From an uncultured Roseovarius sp. (GTDB lineage Bacteria; Pseudomonadota; Alphaproteobacteria; Rhodobacterales; Rhodobacteraceae): DNA of 64,000 nt. A program made the translations under genes and the position numbers. Positions 53,314 through 63,772 of the stretch are shown here, piece after piece. The notes beneath the pieces are model-generated. The model was not told the origin of the DNA. It did no database searches and saw only the letters and a program-made list of their open reading frames with translations. Each line of letters begins with the position of its first letter. The first letter of the stretch is position 1. The stretch is from contig NZ_CAMYMD010000008.1 of NCBI RefSeq assembly GCF_947259555.1, forward strand, positions 28,249-92,248, read 5' to 3'.

Positions 53314-54351
53314 CTATGTTGTTTCAATCAGCTGTCTTGCGACATGTCGGAGGCTGGACCCGGTCAGGTCCGGCAAGCGCAGCACTGGCGATGCGGCACT
53401 GCGGTTGATGCGCGTGTAGCGTGGGTCGTAATGCACCTCGATCAACTCACGTACCAGCTGTGCAAAATCCCCCGACGCGGCAAGGGCGCGCCATACGGTC
53501 ACCTGCTCGTGGCCGTGATAGCGGATGAGTTGCGCAAGAATCGAGTCGAGCCGCGCTGTGTCGTCGATCAGGTCTGCGTATTCCTCGCAGATATGGGCCA
53601 CCCGCGCAGTGAGTGGCGCCTCAAGACGCACGGCGGGGGCGGTCTGCATCGCCTTGGTCAGGGCAGGGGGCAGGTTGATGCGGCCAATTCGGGGGCTTTC
53701 CGCTTCGACAAATATTGGCCGCAAGGGATCGAAGCGGACGAGTTGCGCGGCAAGCGCGCTCTCGAACCCCTTCTGCGCGGGCTGCCCGCCGACCACTGGC
53801 CCAAAGACCGACCCGCGATGCGCCGCCAACCCCTCCAGATCAAGCATCTGGGCCCCCTCATCGGCCAGATGCCAGAGAAGCCGCGTCTTGGCGGTGCCGG
53901 TGCCCCCGTCGATCAGCACGAGACGCAGACCGAGGTCTTGCTCATAGAGTGCTTGTGAAACGAGGCGGCGATACGTCTGATACCCCCCTGCGATCGTGTC
54001 GGCCTGCCAGCCGATCTGTTGCAGGATCACCGTGAAAGAGCCCGAGCGCTGCCCGCCGCGCCAGCAATAGACCAAGGGACGCCAGCCGCCCGACCGGTCG
54101 GCAAGCGGGCCTTCCAGATGCGCGGCGGCGTTGCGTGAGACAAGCGCCGCGCCGATCTTGCGGGCGAGAAAGCGGTCCTCTTGCACATAGATGGTGCCAA
54201 CGCGCGCGCGCTCGGCATTGGAGAGCACTGGCAGGTTGATCGCACCGGGAATGTGGTCTTCGGCGAATTCGTCGGGCGTGCGCACATCGATGATGTCATC
54301 GAAAGGCAGGTGCCTGAGGGTGGTGAGGCTGTCGAGGGCGATGGGCATCAA
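53314..54351 (-). CDS. mnmH: tRNA 2-selenouridine synthase (MnmH/SelU)
   Basis: 345 residues. It swaps sulfur for selenium in the wobble 2-thiouridine of tRNA-Lys/Glu/Gln. The N-terminal rhodanese domain has 'DIIDVRTPDEFAEDHIPGAI' and the active Cys in 'LVYCWRGGQRSGSFT'. The C-terminal P-loop domain has 'LVLIDGGTGTAKTRLLWHLA' (Walker A). Length is close to the E. coli protein. It implies selenophosphate supply (selD) elsewhere in the genome. Confidence 0.95.
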   Translation of the reverse strand: MMPIALDSLTTLRHLPFDDIIDVRTPDEFAEDHIPGAINLPVLSNAERARVGTIYVQEDRFLARKIGAALVSRNAAAHLEGPLADRSGGWRPLVYCWRGGQRSGSFTVILQQIGWQADTIAGGYQTYRRLVSQALYEQDLGLRLVLIDGGTGTAKTRLLWHLADEGAQMLDLEGLAAHRGSVFGPVVGGQPAQKGFESALAAQLVRFDPLRPIFVEAESPRIGRINLPPALTKAMQTAPAVRLEAPLTARVAHICEEYADLIDDTARLDSILAQLIRYHGHEQVTVWRALAASGDFAQLVRELIEVHYDPRYTRINRSAASPVLRLPDLTGSSLRHVARQLIETT

Positions 54352-54500
54352 GGCACCATGCGATCAGAGCTGTGATATTGCATGTCTTTGAATGCGCCCG
54401 CCCGCACGCGAGTGCAACCCCTGATACCAGGGTCGACGCGCCGGCAGGTGCTGAAAAAAGGGGTGAGCCAGCGCATGCCGCCCACCCCAGGCAGGGAAAC

Positions 54501-55838
54501 TCAGTTCTGCAGGTAAACGTCGAGACTGTCGTCGAGCGCGTCTTTCCACGGTGTGTGGTGCTTGGGGGCCATGGTGCCGGTGATAACCGATTTATAGGCG
54601 TTATCGCGGAAGGTCATGATGTTCTCTTTCTTGTGACCCTTCCATTCCTTGAATGCCTTGCAGGCGCCCTCGACATCGAAACTCGGATAGTCGGTCTCGT
54701 CGATAAGCTCTTTCACATAGCCGCCCTGATACCAGATCGCGTCATAGTCATCCTCGCCCGCATCCTCGCGCGCGACGCGCTCGGCGACATCGGCCTCCAT
54801 CGTGGCGCGGTCCGGCAGAGCGATGCGCCCCATGATGACATCCCGCACCCACCATGCCTGAGCGTCGAACATGTTGAAGGTGAACCACTGATCCTGCATG
54901 CCGATATAGAACAGGTCCGGTTCGGGGACATAGACCACGCCCTTGTAGAGATCGGCGGTCGCCAGCCGGTTGGCGGTCTTGAGGCGGAGATCGTCGGGCA
55001 GGAACGGGAAATGGTGCTTGTAGCCGGTGCACAGGATCACGGCATCGACGTCCTTGGTCGTGCCATCCTTGAAATGGGCGGTGTTGCCAACAACCTTTTG
55101 TAACAAGGGCACTTCCTGCCAGTTGTCGGGCCACTTATAGCCCATGGGGGCCGTGCGATGGCTGACAGTTATCGACTTGCACCCGTATTTCCAGCATTGC
55201 GAGCCGATATCCTCGGCGGAATAGCTGGTGCCGACGATCAGGATGTCCTTGTCCTTGAATTCCAGCGCATCGCGGAAATCATGGGCGTGCAGGACGCGGC
55301 CCTTGAAGGTTTCGAAGCCAGCGAAGTGGGGGACATTGGGCGTGCTGAAATGACCCGAACAGACGATGACTTGATCGAATTCTTCGGTATATGTGCGATC
55401 TTCGGGGAGGTGACAAACAGTGACCTGGAATGTGTCACCATCCTTCTCGACCCAGCGGACGGCGGTGCTAAAGCGGATGAGGTCGCGGACCTCGGCCTTT
55501 TTCACACGGCCCTCGATATAGTCGAACAGGACGGCGCGAGGCGGATAGGACGCGATCTGCTTGCCGAAGTGCTCTTCAAAGGAATAATCGGCAAATTCCA
55601 GCCCCTCCTTGGGGCCGTTGGACCACAGGTAACGATACATTGAGCCGTGCACCGGCTCGCCATATTCATCGAGGCCGGTGCGCCATGTGTAGTTCCACAG
55701 GCCGCCCCAGTTCTGCTGTTTTTCGAAGCAGACGATCTCGGGGATCTCGGCGCCCTTCGCAGCGGCGGATTGAAAGGCCCGCAGCTGCGCTAGACCGGAT
55801 GGGCCCGCGCCGATGATCGCAATTCTCTTTTTTGTCAT
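54501..55838 (-). CDS. tmm: Trimethylamine monooxygenase (Tmm)
   Basis: 445 residues from the ATG at 55838, which has GGAGGG six bases upstream. Tmm is a bacterial FMO that oxidises trimethylamine to TMAO with NADPH and O2. FAD motif '[20 protein letters not shown]', FMO identifier '[13 protein letters not shown]' and NADPH motif '[20 protein letters not shown]' are present. Downstream, '[20 protein letters not shown]' matches marine Tmm. The whole sequence is very like the Roseovarius Tmm I remember. A TMAO demethylase gene (tdm) is not beside it. A nested inverted repeat sits between its ribosome site and the divergent gene. Confidence 0.96.
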   Translation of the reverse strand: MTKKRIAIIGAGPSGLAQLRAFQSAAAKGAEIPEIVCFEKQQNWGGLWNYTWRTGLDEYGEPVHGSMYRYLWSNGPKEGLEFADYSFEEHFGKQIASYPPRAVLFDYIEGRVKKAEVRDLIRFSTAVRWVEKDGDTFQVTVCHLPEDRTYTEEFDQVIVCSGHFSTPNVPHFAGFETFKGRVLHAHDFRDALEFKDKDILIVGTSYSAEDIGSQCWKYGCKSITVSHRTAPMGYKWPDNWQEVPLLQKVVGNTAHFKDGTTKDVDAVILCTGYKHHFPFLPDDLRLKTANRLATADLYKGVVYVPEPDLFYIGMQDQWFTFNMFDAQAWWVRDVIMGRIALPDRATMEADVAERVAREDAGEDDYDAIWYQGGYVKELIDETDYPSFDVEGACKAFKEWKGHKKENIMTFRDNAYKSVITGTMAPKHHTPWKDALDDSLDVYLQN

Positions 55839-55853
55839 GTATCCCTCCAAGTT

Positions 55854-55896
55854 GGCATGGACCAATATTTCCATATTGGTTCTTTTGGTCCATGCC
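55854..55896. promoter_or_regulatory. Nested inverted repeats upstream of tmm
   Basis: Outer: GGCATGGACCAA (55854-55865) and TTGGTCCATGCC (55885-55896), perfect 12-base arms. Inner: ACCAATAT-ttcc-ATATTGGT (55861-55880). Starting 16 bases before the tmm ATG, this could be an operator for a GntR-type repressor or a hairpin in the tmm leader. GGACCAAT recurs upstream of the ABC operon. Confidence 0.65.
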
Positions 55897-56000
55897 AGAC
55901 TGGAGTTGCGTTGGACCTCTTGTCAATAAATTTTCTTTCCAAGAATAATATTTTCCCAAGATCCGGCTGGCGCAGCCTGTTGAACGTGCTAAAAACGATC

Positions 56001-57302
56001 ATGTCCAATTCCAGTTTCGCACAACGTCTGGCTGTCCGGAGTGCTCTTCCCAAGTTTTCCGTGGGGATGCAGCGGGCGATTACCATAGGATTTTTGGCCC
56101 CTTTGAGCGGGCCGGTCGAATCGTGGGGACTGCCGGGCCTAAATGGGTGTCGTATGTGGGTGGACTGGCTCAACCGGGCGGGCGGCGTGCTGCTTGGGGG
56201 GCGGCGCTTTCCGGTCAAGTTGGAGGCATACGATTGCGGATACGAGTCCGAACGGGCGCTGGACGGGGCCCGACATCTCGTACAGGAGCACGACGTTTCG
56301 CTGATGATGATGCTCGGGGGCGATTCCTTTTCCGCTGTACGCGACTACCTGATGGGTCAAAAGGTGCTGACGTCATCGCTTCTGACGAGCGACCTGTCAC
56401 CGGACACGCCCTATCTCATCGCGCCCGGCGAATCGCTGCCGATCTACACGGTCACGGCTGTGGACTGGGTCGCGCGGCATCGGCCGGAGATTCGCACCGT
56501 GGCGCTCTGCGCGCAGACCGATGCCCTCGGACTGCCGGCGCTGGCGGCGTATCGTGCAGCGTTCAAGGCGGCCGGGATCAGGATTGTCGAGGAAGTCAGG
56601 TACGATCCAGAGACGGCGCAGGCGCAGGACGTTGTCGCGCCGATGCTGGCACGTTCTCCGGATATGCTGTGCTGGTGCGCGAGCTATACGCCGATGGTTC
56701 ACGCGATGACCGAATACGCCTTTGCGCAGGGCTTCGCCGGCCAAATCCTGAGTTGCACGGCAGATAGCTATGAGCAATTGATCGCGCTGACCTCGCCGGA
56801 TTTCATGGAAGGGTTCCTGTTTCAGTTCCCTGACTTCGATGACCCGCTCCTTGCGGAAAAGGCGTTTTTCTTCAATCAGCCGCAGGTTTTCTTTGACGAG
56901 TACAACGCGCGCTTTCCTGGAAGCTGGACTGCGGTAAGCTGGGAATACGCGGCGATTTTGGACATATGGCAATCGGCGGTCGAGCGGGCGGGCACAGTCA
57001 ATTCGGTGTCGGTGCTGGCGGCGATGCGTCAGATGGGGCAGGCGATCCATGCATTCGGCCCTGCGCAATGGTGGGGTGAAGACATGTTCGGCCTCAACCA
57101 CACACTTATCGGGGATTGGCCGGTGGTGCAGATCAGGGATGGCAAGGCACGCATTGTCGAGTTCGGCTCGATCCCGGATTGGCTCGCCCGGAACGAGGCG
57201 TTGCTGCGCGAGGAGATGGAGGCGCTTGGCCAGCTATGGCATCAGCGCCACGGGCAAGGGCCGGGCAAGGCGTGCCTCGATGCGCGTCTGGTCTCGCAAT
57301 AG
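56001..57302 (+). CDS. Solute-binding-protein homologue without export signal (AmiC-like sensor?)
   Basis: 433 residues from an ATG at 56001; an ATG at 56067 ('MQRAITIGFLAPLSGPVESW') is an alternative. It is homologous over its full length to the Tat-exported binding protein at 58435: 'VSLMMMLGGDSFSAV' / 'VSFIMMLGGDTWPGV', 'SCTADSYEQLIALTSPDFME', and 'FQFPDFDDP' in both. No Sec or Tat signal precedes the binding fold. This is the situation of AmiC, a cytoplasmic periplasmic-binding-protein-type amide sensor, so a sensor role is plausible. No AmiR-like antiterminator is present, but a GntR gene follows tail to tail. A lost signal peptide is the alternative. Confidence 0.85.
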   Translation: MSNSSFAQRLAVRSALPKFSVGMQRAITIGFLAPLSGPVESWGLPGLNGCRMWVDWLNRAGGVLLGGRRFPVKLEAYDCGYESERALDGARHLVQEHDVSLMMMLGGDSFSAVRDYLMGQKVLTSSLLTSDLSPDTPYLIAPGESLPIYTVTAVDWVARHRPEIRTVALCAQTDALGLPALAAYRAAFKAAGIRIVEEVRYDPETAQAQDVVAPMLARSPDMLCWCASYTPMVHAMTEYAFAQGFAGQILSCTADSYEQLIALTSPDFMEGFLFQFPDFDDPLLAEKAFFFNQPQVFFDEYNARFPGSWTAVSWEYAAILDIWQSAVERAGTVNSVSVLAAMRQMGQAIHAFGPAQWWGEDMFGLNHTLIGDWPVVQIRDGKARIVEFGSIPDWLARNEALLREEMEALGQLWHQRHGQGPGKACLDARLVSQ

Positions 57303-57308
57303 GCTGCG

Positions 57309-58037
57309 TTAGTCCTCTTGCAAAAGGGTTTTCTGCTCTTCGATGAGGTGCAGCTTGATGTATTCCACAGCCGTTTCCACATCGCGCGAGGAGATCGTAT
57401 TGAAGAGCGCGTTGTAGCGTTTTTGGTAGTCTTCGATGCGCCTGGGCGTCAGGTGCCGCCGCATCATGCGTGAACGGAACGTCTGCATGCAGGCATCGAT
57501 GGCCAGATCGTAGCATGACGCGAGCAGCGGATTGCCCGTGCCGGTCGCGATCTTGCGGTAAAAATCCTCTTCGCATTTCACGAAGGCTGCGGCGTCAGTG
57601 CTGATGGCTTCCATGCGGGACAGGATGTCATCGAGCTCCATGATATCGCGGGGTGTCATGTGGATCACCGCGAGGCGGATCATCTCAGGCTCCAGAATAC
57701 CGCGGACGACGAGGTGATCGAGCGGGCTGATATTCTCGGCCAGGGCGCTGCGATTGCCGATACGGCTGTGCTGGGTCTTGTAGGTGACAAAGCTGCCCGA
57801 GCCCGCCCTGCGGCGGATGATATGGCGTGATTCGAGCACGTCGAGAGCTTCGCGCACTGTGTTGCGGGCCACGCCCAGCTCTGTCGACAGGGTGCGTTCC
57901 GAGGGCAGGCGCGCGCCCTCGGGATATTCCTCGGACTGGATGCGTGCGAAGAGGCTGTCGATCACGACCTGTACCGTCGCACCGACCGAATGGTTGGTGA
58001 CGAGCTGCGCATCGGTGCGCGGATTGGGGCTGGCCAT
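57309..58037 (-). CDS. GntR/FadR-family transcriptional regulator (FCD)
   Basis: 242 residues from the ATG at 58037, with AAGGA upstream. Winged helix 'PEGARLPSERTLSTELGVAR' and 'NTVREALDVLESRHIIRRR'. The FCD ligand domain (about 95-230) contains 'LVVRGILEPEMIRLAVIHMT' and His residues that usually bind metal and a carboxylate. It lies between the binding-protein homologue and the ABC operon, divergent from the latter, and is the obvious local regulator of both. Confidence 0.92.
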   Translation of the reverse strand: MASPNPRTDAQLVTNHSVGATVQVVIDSLFARIQSEEYPEGARLPSERTLSTELGVARNTVREALDVLESRHIIRRRAGSGSFVTYKTQHSRIGNRSALAENISPLDHLVVRGILEPEMIRLAVIHMTPRDIMELDDILSRMEAISTDAAAFVKCEEDFYRKIATGTGNPLLASCYDLAIDACMQTFRSRMMRRHLTPRRIEDYQKRYNALFNTISSRDVETAVEYIKLHLIEEQKTLLQED

Positions 58038-58126
58038 ACTGTGCTGTCCTTCGTCTGGCGCGCAACTAATTCGGTTGAAACTTAGGTGGATTGCAGTCGG
58101 ATCACAAGCTGAACACAGTGAGGGGT

Positions 58127-58185
58127 GGACCAATTGCAGGCGCTTACCGGACCAGTTTGACGGATCGCTGCGCGCAAACTGGGCC
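58127..58185. promoter_or_regulatory. Operator-like motifs between gntR and the ABC operon
   Basis: GGACCAATTG at 58127-58136 shares GGACCAAT with the tmm operator. Next to it is an inverted repeat GGACCAGTTTG (58149-58159) / CAAACTGGGCC (58175-58185) with 10 of 11 pairs. The rest of the 397-base gap (58038-58434) holds AT-rich promoter-like sequence around 58240-58260 (TTGAAT and TATAAC) and several CCAATT copies, but no gene. Confidence 0.55.
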
Positions 58186-58434
58186 AATTAAAGGCGATCA
58201 GAGCGCCAATTTTATGTGCAAATAGAGTTGGCTGCGCTGTTTGAATGATTTAATTATAACTATAAGAAACAAATTTTCTTGTGGGTTTCAAATCGCTTTG
58301 CTAGCGTTGCGGGGTAAGCCAAACCAATTTCCTGAACTGGTATAGTTTTCGAGGTTGGCAATGAACCACAAAGGTCACTCATGGCTACGCTTTGCTGCGC
58401 GGATGGCGCGCGGCGCCAATAGTTGGAGGAACGC

Positions 58435-59724
58435 ATGCTTTCCAAATTCACTGCTTCGGGGTTCACCCGTCGGACCTTTCTGAAAACATCCGCCGCGGCG
58501 ACCGCAGCTCTTGGCCTGCCGAAGATGGCCCTCGCGGCGGGCGAGCCGATCAAGATCGGCTTTCTGGCGCCACTGACAGGGGCTGTCGCCGCATGGGGCA
58601 AGCCTGGCCTTGACGGCTGCGAAATCTGGGCCGAGCGGGTGAACGCCGCAGGCGGCATCACGCTGTCGGACGGCGCGCACCCGGTCGAGTTCGTGGCCTA
58701 TGACAATGAATACGACCCGGCCAAGGCGCGGACCGGGGCGACCAAGCTCATCCGCGAGGACGGCGTCAGCTTTATCATGATGCTCGGCGGGGACACATGG
58801 CCCGGCGTGCAGCCTGTGGCCGAACGCACCGGGATGCTCTTTTCGACGCTGCTTCCGTCAGATCTGTCGCCCGACACAACCACGCTTCTGGCACCGGCCG
58901 AAGTGCACCCGATTTACAACGTGACCGGCGTAGAGTGGCTGGCGCAGAACAAGCCGGAGCTGAAAACAGCGGTGATGTGCGCGCAGGATGACGCGCTCGG
59001 TCTGCCGTCGGTGGCGACCTATCTTGCCGCGTTCGAAGCCGCCGGCATCGAGATGCTGGATGAGCCCCTCCTGTTCGATCCCTCGACCACCGATTTCGCA
59101 CCGGTGGTGACGCGGCTTCTGGCCAAGAACCCCGATATCATCTGCCTCGACACCTGCTATTCGGATTATGTGCATCCGATTGCCGAGCAACTCTTTCAGC
59201 AGAATTTTGGCGGCCAGATCATCAGCTGCACGGCGGACTTCTATGATCAGATGATCGCCAAGACCTCCAAGGACTTCATGGAGGGGTTCATTTTCCAGTT
59301 CCCTGATTTCGACGATCCCGCCCTCAACGCGGACACCGTAAACTTTGACGATCCGAACGGATTTTACGCGGAATACAACAAGCGGCATCCTGGGCAATGG
59401 GGCGCTGTGAGCTGGGAATACGCGTCAATCATGGACCTGTGGAAGGCGGCAGCGGAAAAGGCCGGCTCGGCCGATCCGGACGCGGTGATCGCCGCCATGC
59501 AGGAGGGCCCCGGAAACCACGCGTTCGGCGATGCGGAATGGTGGGGTGAGGAGCTCTTTGGCATCAACAATGCTCTTGTCGGGGATTGGCCGGTCGTGGC
59601 CATTGAGAATGGCAAGGCCACGATCAAGGAATTCAGATCTATCCCTGATTGGTACAACCGGCACGGCGATCTGCTGATCAAGCATATGCAGGATTACGGC
59701 CAGATGTGGGATCAGCGCAGCTGA
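58435..59724 (+). CDS. Urea/amide-type ABC transporter substrate-binding protein (Tat-exported)
   Basis: 429 residues from the ATG at 58435, after GGAGG; the TTG at 58423 is not needed. Tat signal 'TRRTFLKTSAAATAALGLP' with cleavage near 'ALAAGEP'. The mature part is the Peripla_BP_5 (FmdD/UrtA) fold: 'IKIGFLAPLTGAVAAWGKPG', 'MMLGGDTWPGVQP', 'CTADFYDQMIAKTSKDFMEG', 'GAVSWEYASIMDLWKAAAEK'. It should feed the two permeases and two ATPases that follow. The substrate is probably urea, a short amide or a related small polar compound; the tmm context makes a methylated-amine derivative possible. Confidence 0.92.
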   Translation: MLSKFTASGFTRRTFLKTSAAATAALGLPKMALAAGEPIKIGFLAPLTGAVAAWGKPGLDGCEIWAERVNAAGGITLSDGAHPVEFVAYDNEYDPAKARTGATKLIREDGVSFIMMLGGDTWPGVQPVAERTGMLFSTLLPSDLSPDTTTLLAPAEVHPIYNVTGVEWLAQNKPELKTAVMCAQDDALGLPSVATYLAAFEAAGIEMLDEPLLFDPSTTDFAPVVTRLLAKNPDIICLDTCYSDYVHPIAEQLFQQNFGGQIISCTADFYDQMIAKTSKDFMEGFIFQFPDFDDPALNADTVNFDDPNGFYAEYNKRHPGQWGAVSWEYASIMDLWKAAAEKAGSADPDAVIAAMQEGPGNHAFGDAEWWGEELFGINNALVGDWPVVAIENGKATIKEFRSIPDWYNRHGDLLIKHMQDYGQMWDQRS

Positions 59725-59737
59725 TAGCACGGCCAAG

Positions 59738-59775
59738 AACAGCGCCCGGCTCGCGGGCGCTGTTGCCTTTCCCTC
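59738..59775 (+). terminator. Intercistronic stem-loop after the binding-protein gene
   Basis: AACAGCGCCCG-gctcg-CGGGCGCTGTT, a perfect 11-base stem followed by a C/T-rich run. At this place in ABC operons such a hairpin usually protects the binding-protein mRNA or partly terminates, giving more binding protein than permease. Confidence 0.7.
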
Positions 59776-59794
59776 TAAGATCCGAGCTCTTCCC

Positions 59795-60664
59795 ATGATG
59801 GAACTTCTGGCGCAGACCGGCCTAAATGCCGTCTATGCAGCAAGCTATATTTCTTTGGTCGCGGTTGGCCTCGTGCTGATCTTCGGTGTCATGGGCGTGG
59901 TGAATTTCGCCCATGGCGAGCTGTTCATGGCTGGCGCGTACGCGATCGTGGCGCTCTATGCAGACATGCATCTGCCCTTCTTCATCGCGGTGCCGATCGG
60001 CATGCTTTTCGTGGGCCTTCTGGGCCTCGTGATGGAATGGGGACTGTTTCGCCCGCTCAAGGATAACCCGCTGGGCGGTCTCGTGGCCTCGATCGGGTTT
60101 CTGATGATCCTCCAGTCCCTTGCGGTCATGGGATTCGGCGTGCGGATGGAGCACATTCCGCCTGTGACACAGGAGGTGGTGCGCTTCACGGACAAAGTGG
60201 GGCTGCCGGTCGCACGGCTTTATGTGATCGTCGCTGCGGTCGTGCTGCTTGGCGCGCTGTGGTACTTCCTCAAGCGCACGCGGTTTGGCTGGGCGTTGCG
60301 CGCCTCGGCACAAGACCCCGAGGCGGCGGCCCTGCAGGGGATCTCGATCACGCAGACTGCGCGTATCGCGATGTTCATCGGCGCGGCGCTGGCCGGTGTC
60401 GCCGGCGCGCTGACCGCGCCGCTGGTCTCTGTTAACCCGCATATGGGGCATTCGGTGATCGTCACCGCCTTTATCGTGATCATCGTGGGCGGCGTCGGGT
60501 CGCTCGAAGGCGCGATCGTGGCCTCGGTGGTCTACGCGTTCGTGCATACGTTCGTCACGACATTCTGGGACGGGGTCCTGGCCGACATCGTCGGGCTCAT
60601 GCTGATGCTGGTCGTGCTCATCGTAAAACCCACCGGATTGTTCGGGAGTGCGGATCGTGCTTAA
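59795..60664 (+). CDS. Branched-chain/urea-type ABC permease, first subunit (LivH/UrtB-like)
   Basis: 289 residues, about eight membrane segments. 'YAASYISLVAVGLVLIFGVM' and 'GVVNFAHGELFMAGAYAIVA' are the LivH signature. 'TRFGWALRASAQDPEAAALQ' is the cytoplasmic coupling loop, and 'VTAFIVIIVGGVGSLEGAIV' is the last conserved block. Co-transcribed with the binding protein and the following permease, whose start overlaps its stop. Confidence 0.92.
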   Translation: MMELLAQTGLNAVYAASYISLVAVGLVLIFGVMGVVNFAHGELFMAGAYAIVALYADMHLPFFIAVPIGMLFVGLLGLVMEWGLFRPLKDNPLGGLVASIGFLMILQSLAVMGFGVRMEHIPPVTQEVVRFTDKVGLPVARLYVIVAAVVLLGALWYFLKRTRFGWALRASAQDPEAAALQGISITQTARIAMFIGAALAGVAGALTAPLVSVNPHMGHSVIVTAFIVIIVGGVGSLEGAIVASVVYAFVHTFVTTFWDGVLADIVGLMLMLVVLIVKPTGLFGSADRA

Positions 60665-61634
60665 ACCTCTGATTTTCGTCCTCGCTGCGGTCGCGCTGAT
60701 CGCGTTGCCACATGGACTGAGCTTTTCTCAGCAGGAAATTCTGGTCTTTCTCGTGATCAATATCCTGTTGGTAACGTCGTACCGGCTGCTTACGCTGACC
60801 GGCGAATGGTCACTCGGGCATGTCGTGATCATGGGGGTGGGGGCCTATGCCTCGGCGCTCGTTTCCAAGGAACTGGGCGTCAACGTGCCGGTGTCGATTC
60901 TGCTCGGTGGGATCACCTCGGCGCTCTTGGCCGTGCTTCTGTCCTTTCCGCTCTTTCGGATGAAGGGATTTTATTTCCTGATCGGGTCATTCGCGGCTGG
61001 CGAGATCATCCGCTTGATCTGGAAGCGCTTCCGAGAGCCGTTTGGTGGCGTGCGCGGGATCTCTGGGATCGACCCGATGCCGGATTTCTCGCTTGGGTTC
61101 TACAGCTTTGATTTCTTCGAGCCGGTCTCTTACTACTACTTTGCCGGTTTTGTCGTGATGATCTGTCTTTGGGTGCTGTGGCGCATCGAGAAGTCGCCCG
61201 TGGGCCTGACCTTTCACGCGGTGCACTGGCAGGACAAGCTGGCGCAGGCATCGGGCGTCAATCTGCGCGCCTATCGCACGCTGGCCTTTGCCATCGCTTC
61301 GGGCTTTGCCGGGATCGCCGGGGCCTTGCAGGGCCATTACGTCGGCACGGTCAACCCCAACTCGTTTGATATCGAGGTGATGGTCTTTGTGCTGACATGG
61401 GCGATTGTGGGTGGCACGGCGACCTTTTACGGCCCGATACTGGGCTGCGTTCTGCTGACGATTCTCAACGAGATCGTCCTGCGCGAGCTCGGCTTTGAGC
61501 AGGCAAGACCGCTCATTTATGGCGCGATCATGATCCTGTCGATCCTGTTTTTGCCCAACGGCCTTGAAAGCATCGTGCAGAAAGTCCTGCCGCGCAAAGC
61601 CGCGCCCTCACCCGAAAGAAAGGCAGCCGCATGA
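60657..61634 (+). CDS. Branched-chain/urea-type ABC permease, second subunit (LivM/UrtC-like)
   Basis: 325 residues from the GTG at 60657, which has CGGGAG eight bases upstream; a GTG at 60648 overlaps that site. Membrane segments throughout. 'LTGEWSLGHVVIMGVGAYAS' is the LivM signature, 'GVNLRAYRTLAFAIASGFAG' the coupling region, and 'AIVGGTATFYGPILGCVLLT' the C-terminal block. The end is cytoplasmic and basic. It overlaps the next ATPase gene by four bases. Confidence 0.92.
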   Translation: MLKPLIFVLAAVALIALPHGLSFSQQEILVFLVINILLVTSYRLLTLTGEWSLGHVVIMGVGAYASALVSKELGVNVPVSILLGGITSALLAVLLSFPLFRMKGFYFLIGSFAAGEIIRLIWKRFREPFGGVRGISGIDPMPDFSLGFYSFDFFEPVSYYYFAGFVVMICLWVLWRIEKSPVGLTFHAVHWQDKLAQASGVNLRAYRTLAFAIASGFAGIAGALQGHYVGTVNPNSFDIEVMVFVLTWAIVGGTATFYGPILGCVLLTILNEIVLRELGFEQARPLIYGAIMILSILFLPNGLESIVQKVLPRKAAPSPERKAAA

Positions 61635-62387
61635 CCGATTTTCTCGAAATGCGTGATTTGACGATGCGCTTTGGTGGTTTGGTCGCGGTGGATACACTGT
61701 CCTTCAAGGTCGCGCATGGCAGCATCCATGGGCTGATCGGGCCGAACGGCGCGGGCAAGACGACGACCTTCAATATGATCTCGGGCTTCTACACCCCCAC
61801 TGCGGGGCAGGTGCTCTTGCGGGGCGAGGATATATCGGGGCTCAAGATGCACGAGGTCGCGCGGCGGGGCGTGGTGCGCACCTTTCAGCATTCCACACTT
61901 TTTGCCGAACTGACCGTTCTGGAAAACGCCCTTGTCGGCACGCATATGCCGTTTCGTCCCAACATCTTTGCCGCCATCGTCGGCTGGGATCGCGAAGACC
62001 GTCGCGGGGCCGAGGCGCGGGCGCGTGAGGCGCTCGACTTCTTCGGGCTAGGCGACTTGGTCGAGGAGCGGGCCGGTGATCTCTCACACGGGCACCAACG
62101 TGCCCTTGGAATGGCCGTCGCCTATGCCAGCCATCCCGATGTGATGCTGCTGGACGAGCCGTTTACTGGCATGAACCCCGAGGAGACCCGGCAAATGATG
62201 GACCTCATGCGCCGCCTCAAGGCCGATGGCATAACCATTCTGCTGGTTGAGCATGACATGCAGGCGATCATGGGGCTGTGCGACACCATCACCTGCATGA
62301 GTTTCGGCAAGTTTCTGGCCGAAGGCGGGCCGGCCGAAATACGTCACCATCCGGCGGTGATCGAGGCCTATCTGGGGGGCGCGCGCC

Positions 62388-62398
<11 letters not shown>
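61631..62398 (+). CDS. ABC transporter ATPase (LivG/UrtD-like)
   Basis: 255 residues. Walker A 'IGPNGAGKTTTFNMI', the insert 'MPFRPNIFAAIVGWDREDRR' typical of LivG, signature-region 'DLSHGHQRALGMAVA' (LSHGHQ in place of LSGGQ), Walker B 'DVMLLDEPFTGMNPEE' and the H-loop 'ILLVEHDMQAIM'. The His at the second signature position is unusual but known in LivG-like subunits. Overlaps both neighbours. Confidence 0.94.
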
Positions 62399-63095
<697 letters not shown>

Positions 63096-63738
63096 CAGCG
63101 CAGATACCGAGATGCGCGCGGCCCGCCAAGCCGGATGGGCGCGTGCCGATCTGGTCTGGGAACGGCTGACCGAGGCGGGCTGTGCCGCCCATATGGCAGG
63201 GGACCGGCAGGCGGCGCAGCGGTTGTTGCGGCGGGCAGGGTGGATGGCACGCTTGTTCTTTGGCGCGCAGGATTTGCGCCGCGCCACGTCACTCGCCAAT
63301 CTGGCCATTCTGGCGCGCGACGACGGGCAGGGCGCGAGGGCCGAAACACTGCAGAAACGCGCGCTCAGCCGCTGGATGCGGTCGGATGAGGCTGTCGGCG
63401 ATCTCGTGTTCAGACCGCGCAGCCGGTCGTCTTTGTTTCACCTTCGGATGGAGGCGCTGCACCGCGAGACGTTTCACGACAACATGCGCAAGCGTTATCG
63501 CGCAATCGCAGCCGAAACCGGGCAGGCAATGCGACAATTGCTGACCGAAGGTCGCCCCGAACGCCCGATCTGCGCAAGGTGGCGTGGCGAAAAGCCCCCG
63601 GTTTTTGACGATGGGCGCAAGTTTCTGGCGGCGGCGCTTCTTATTGCCGAGGGCTAAGCGTCAGGTTTCCGATAGTGTCATCCAATCCAAGTTTCTGACC
63701 TCGAAATGTCAATGTAAAGCAAATTGAATGTTGACTGT

Positions 63739-63772
63739 CATGAATATTTATTGATCCTCGTGAATATTCATG
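63739..63772. promoter_or_regulatory. Inverted repeat upstream of ftfL
   Basis: CATGAATATT-N14-AATATTCATG, perfect ten-base arms in the AT-rich stretch of the 224-base gap before formate-tetrahydrofolate ligase, ending 109 bases before its ATG. Likely an operator, or a hairpin behind the ABC operon. Confidence 0.5.
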
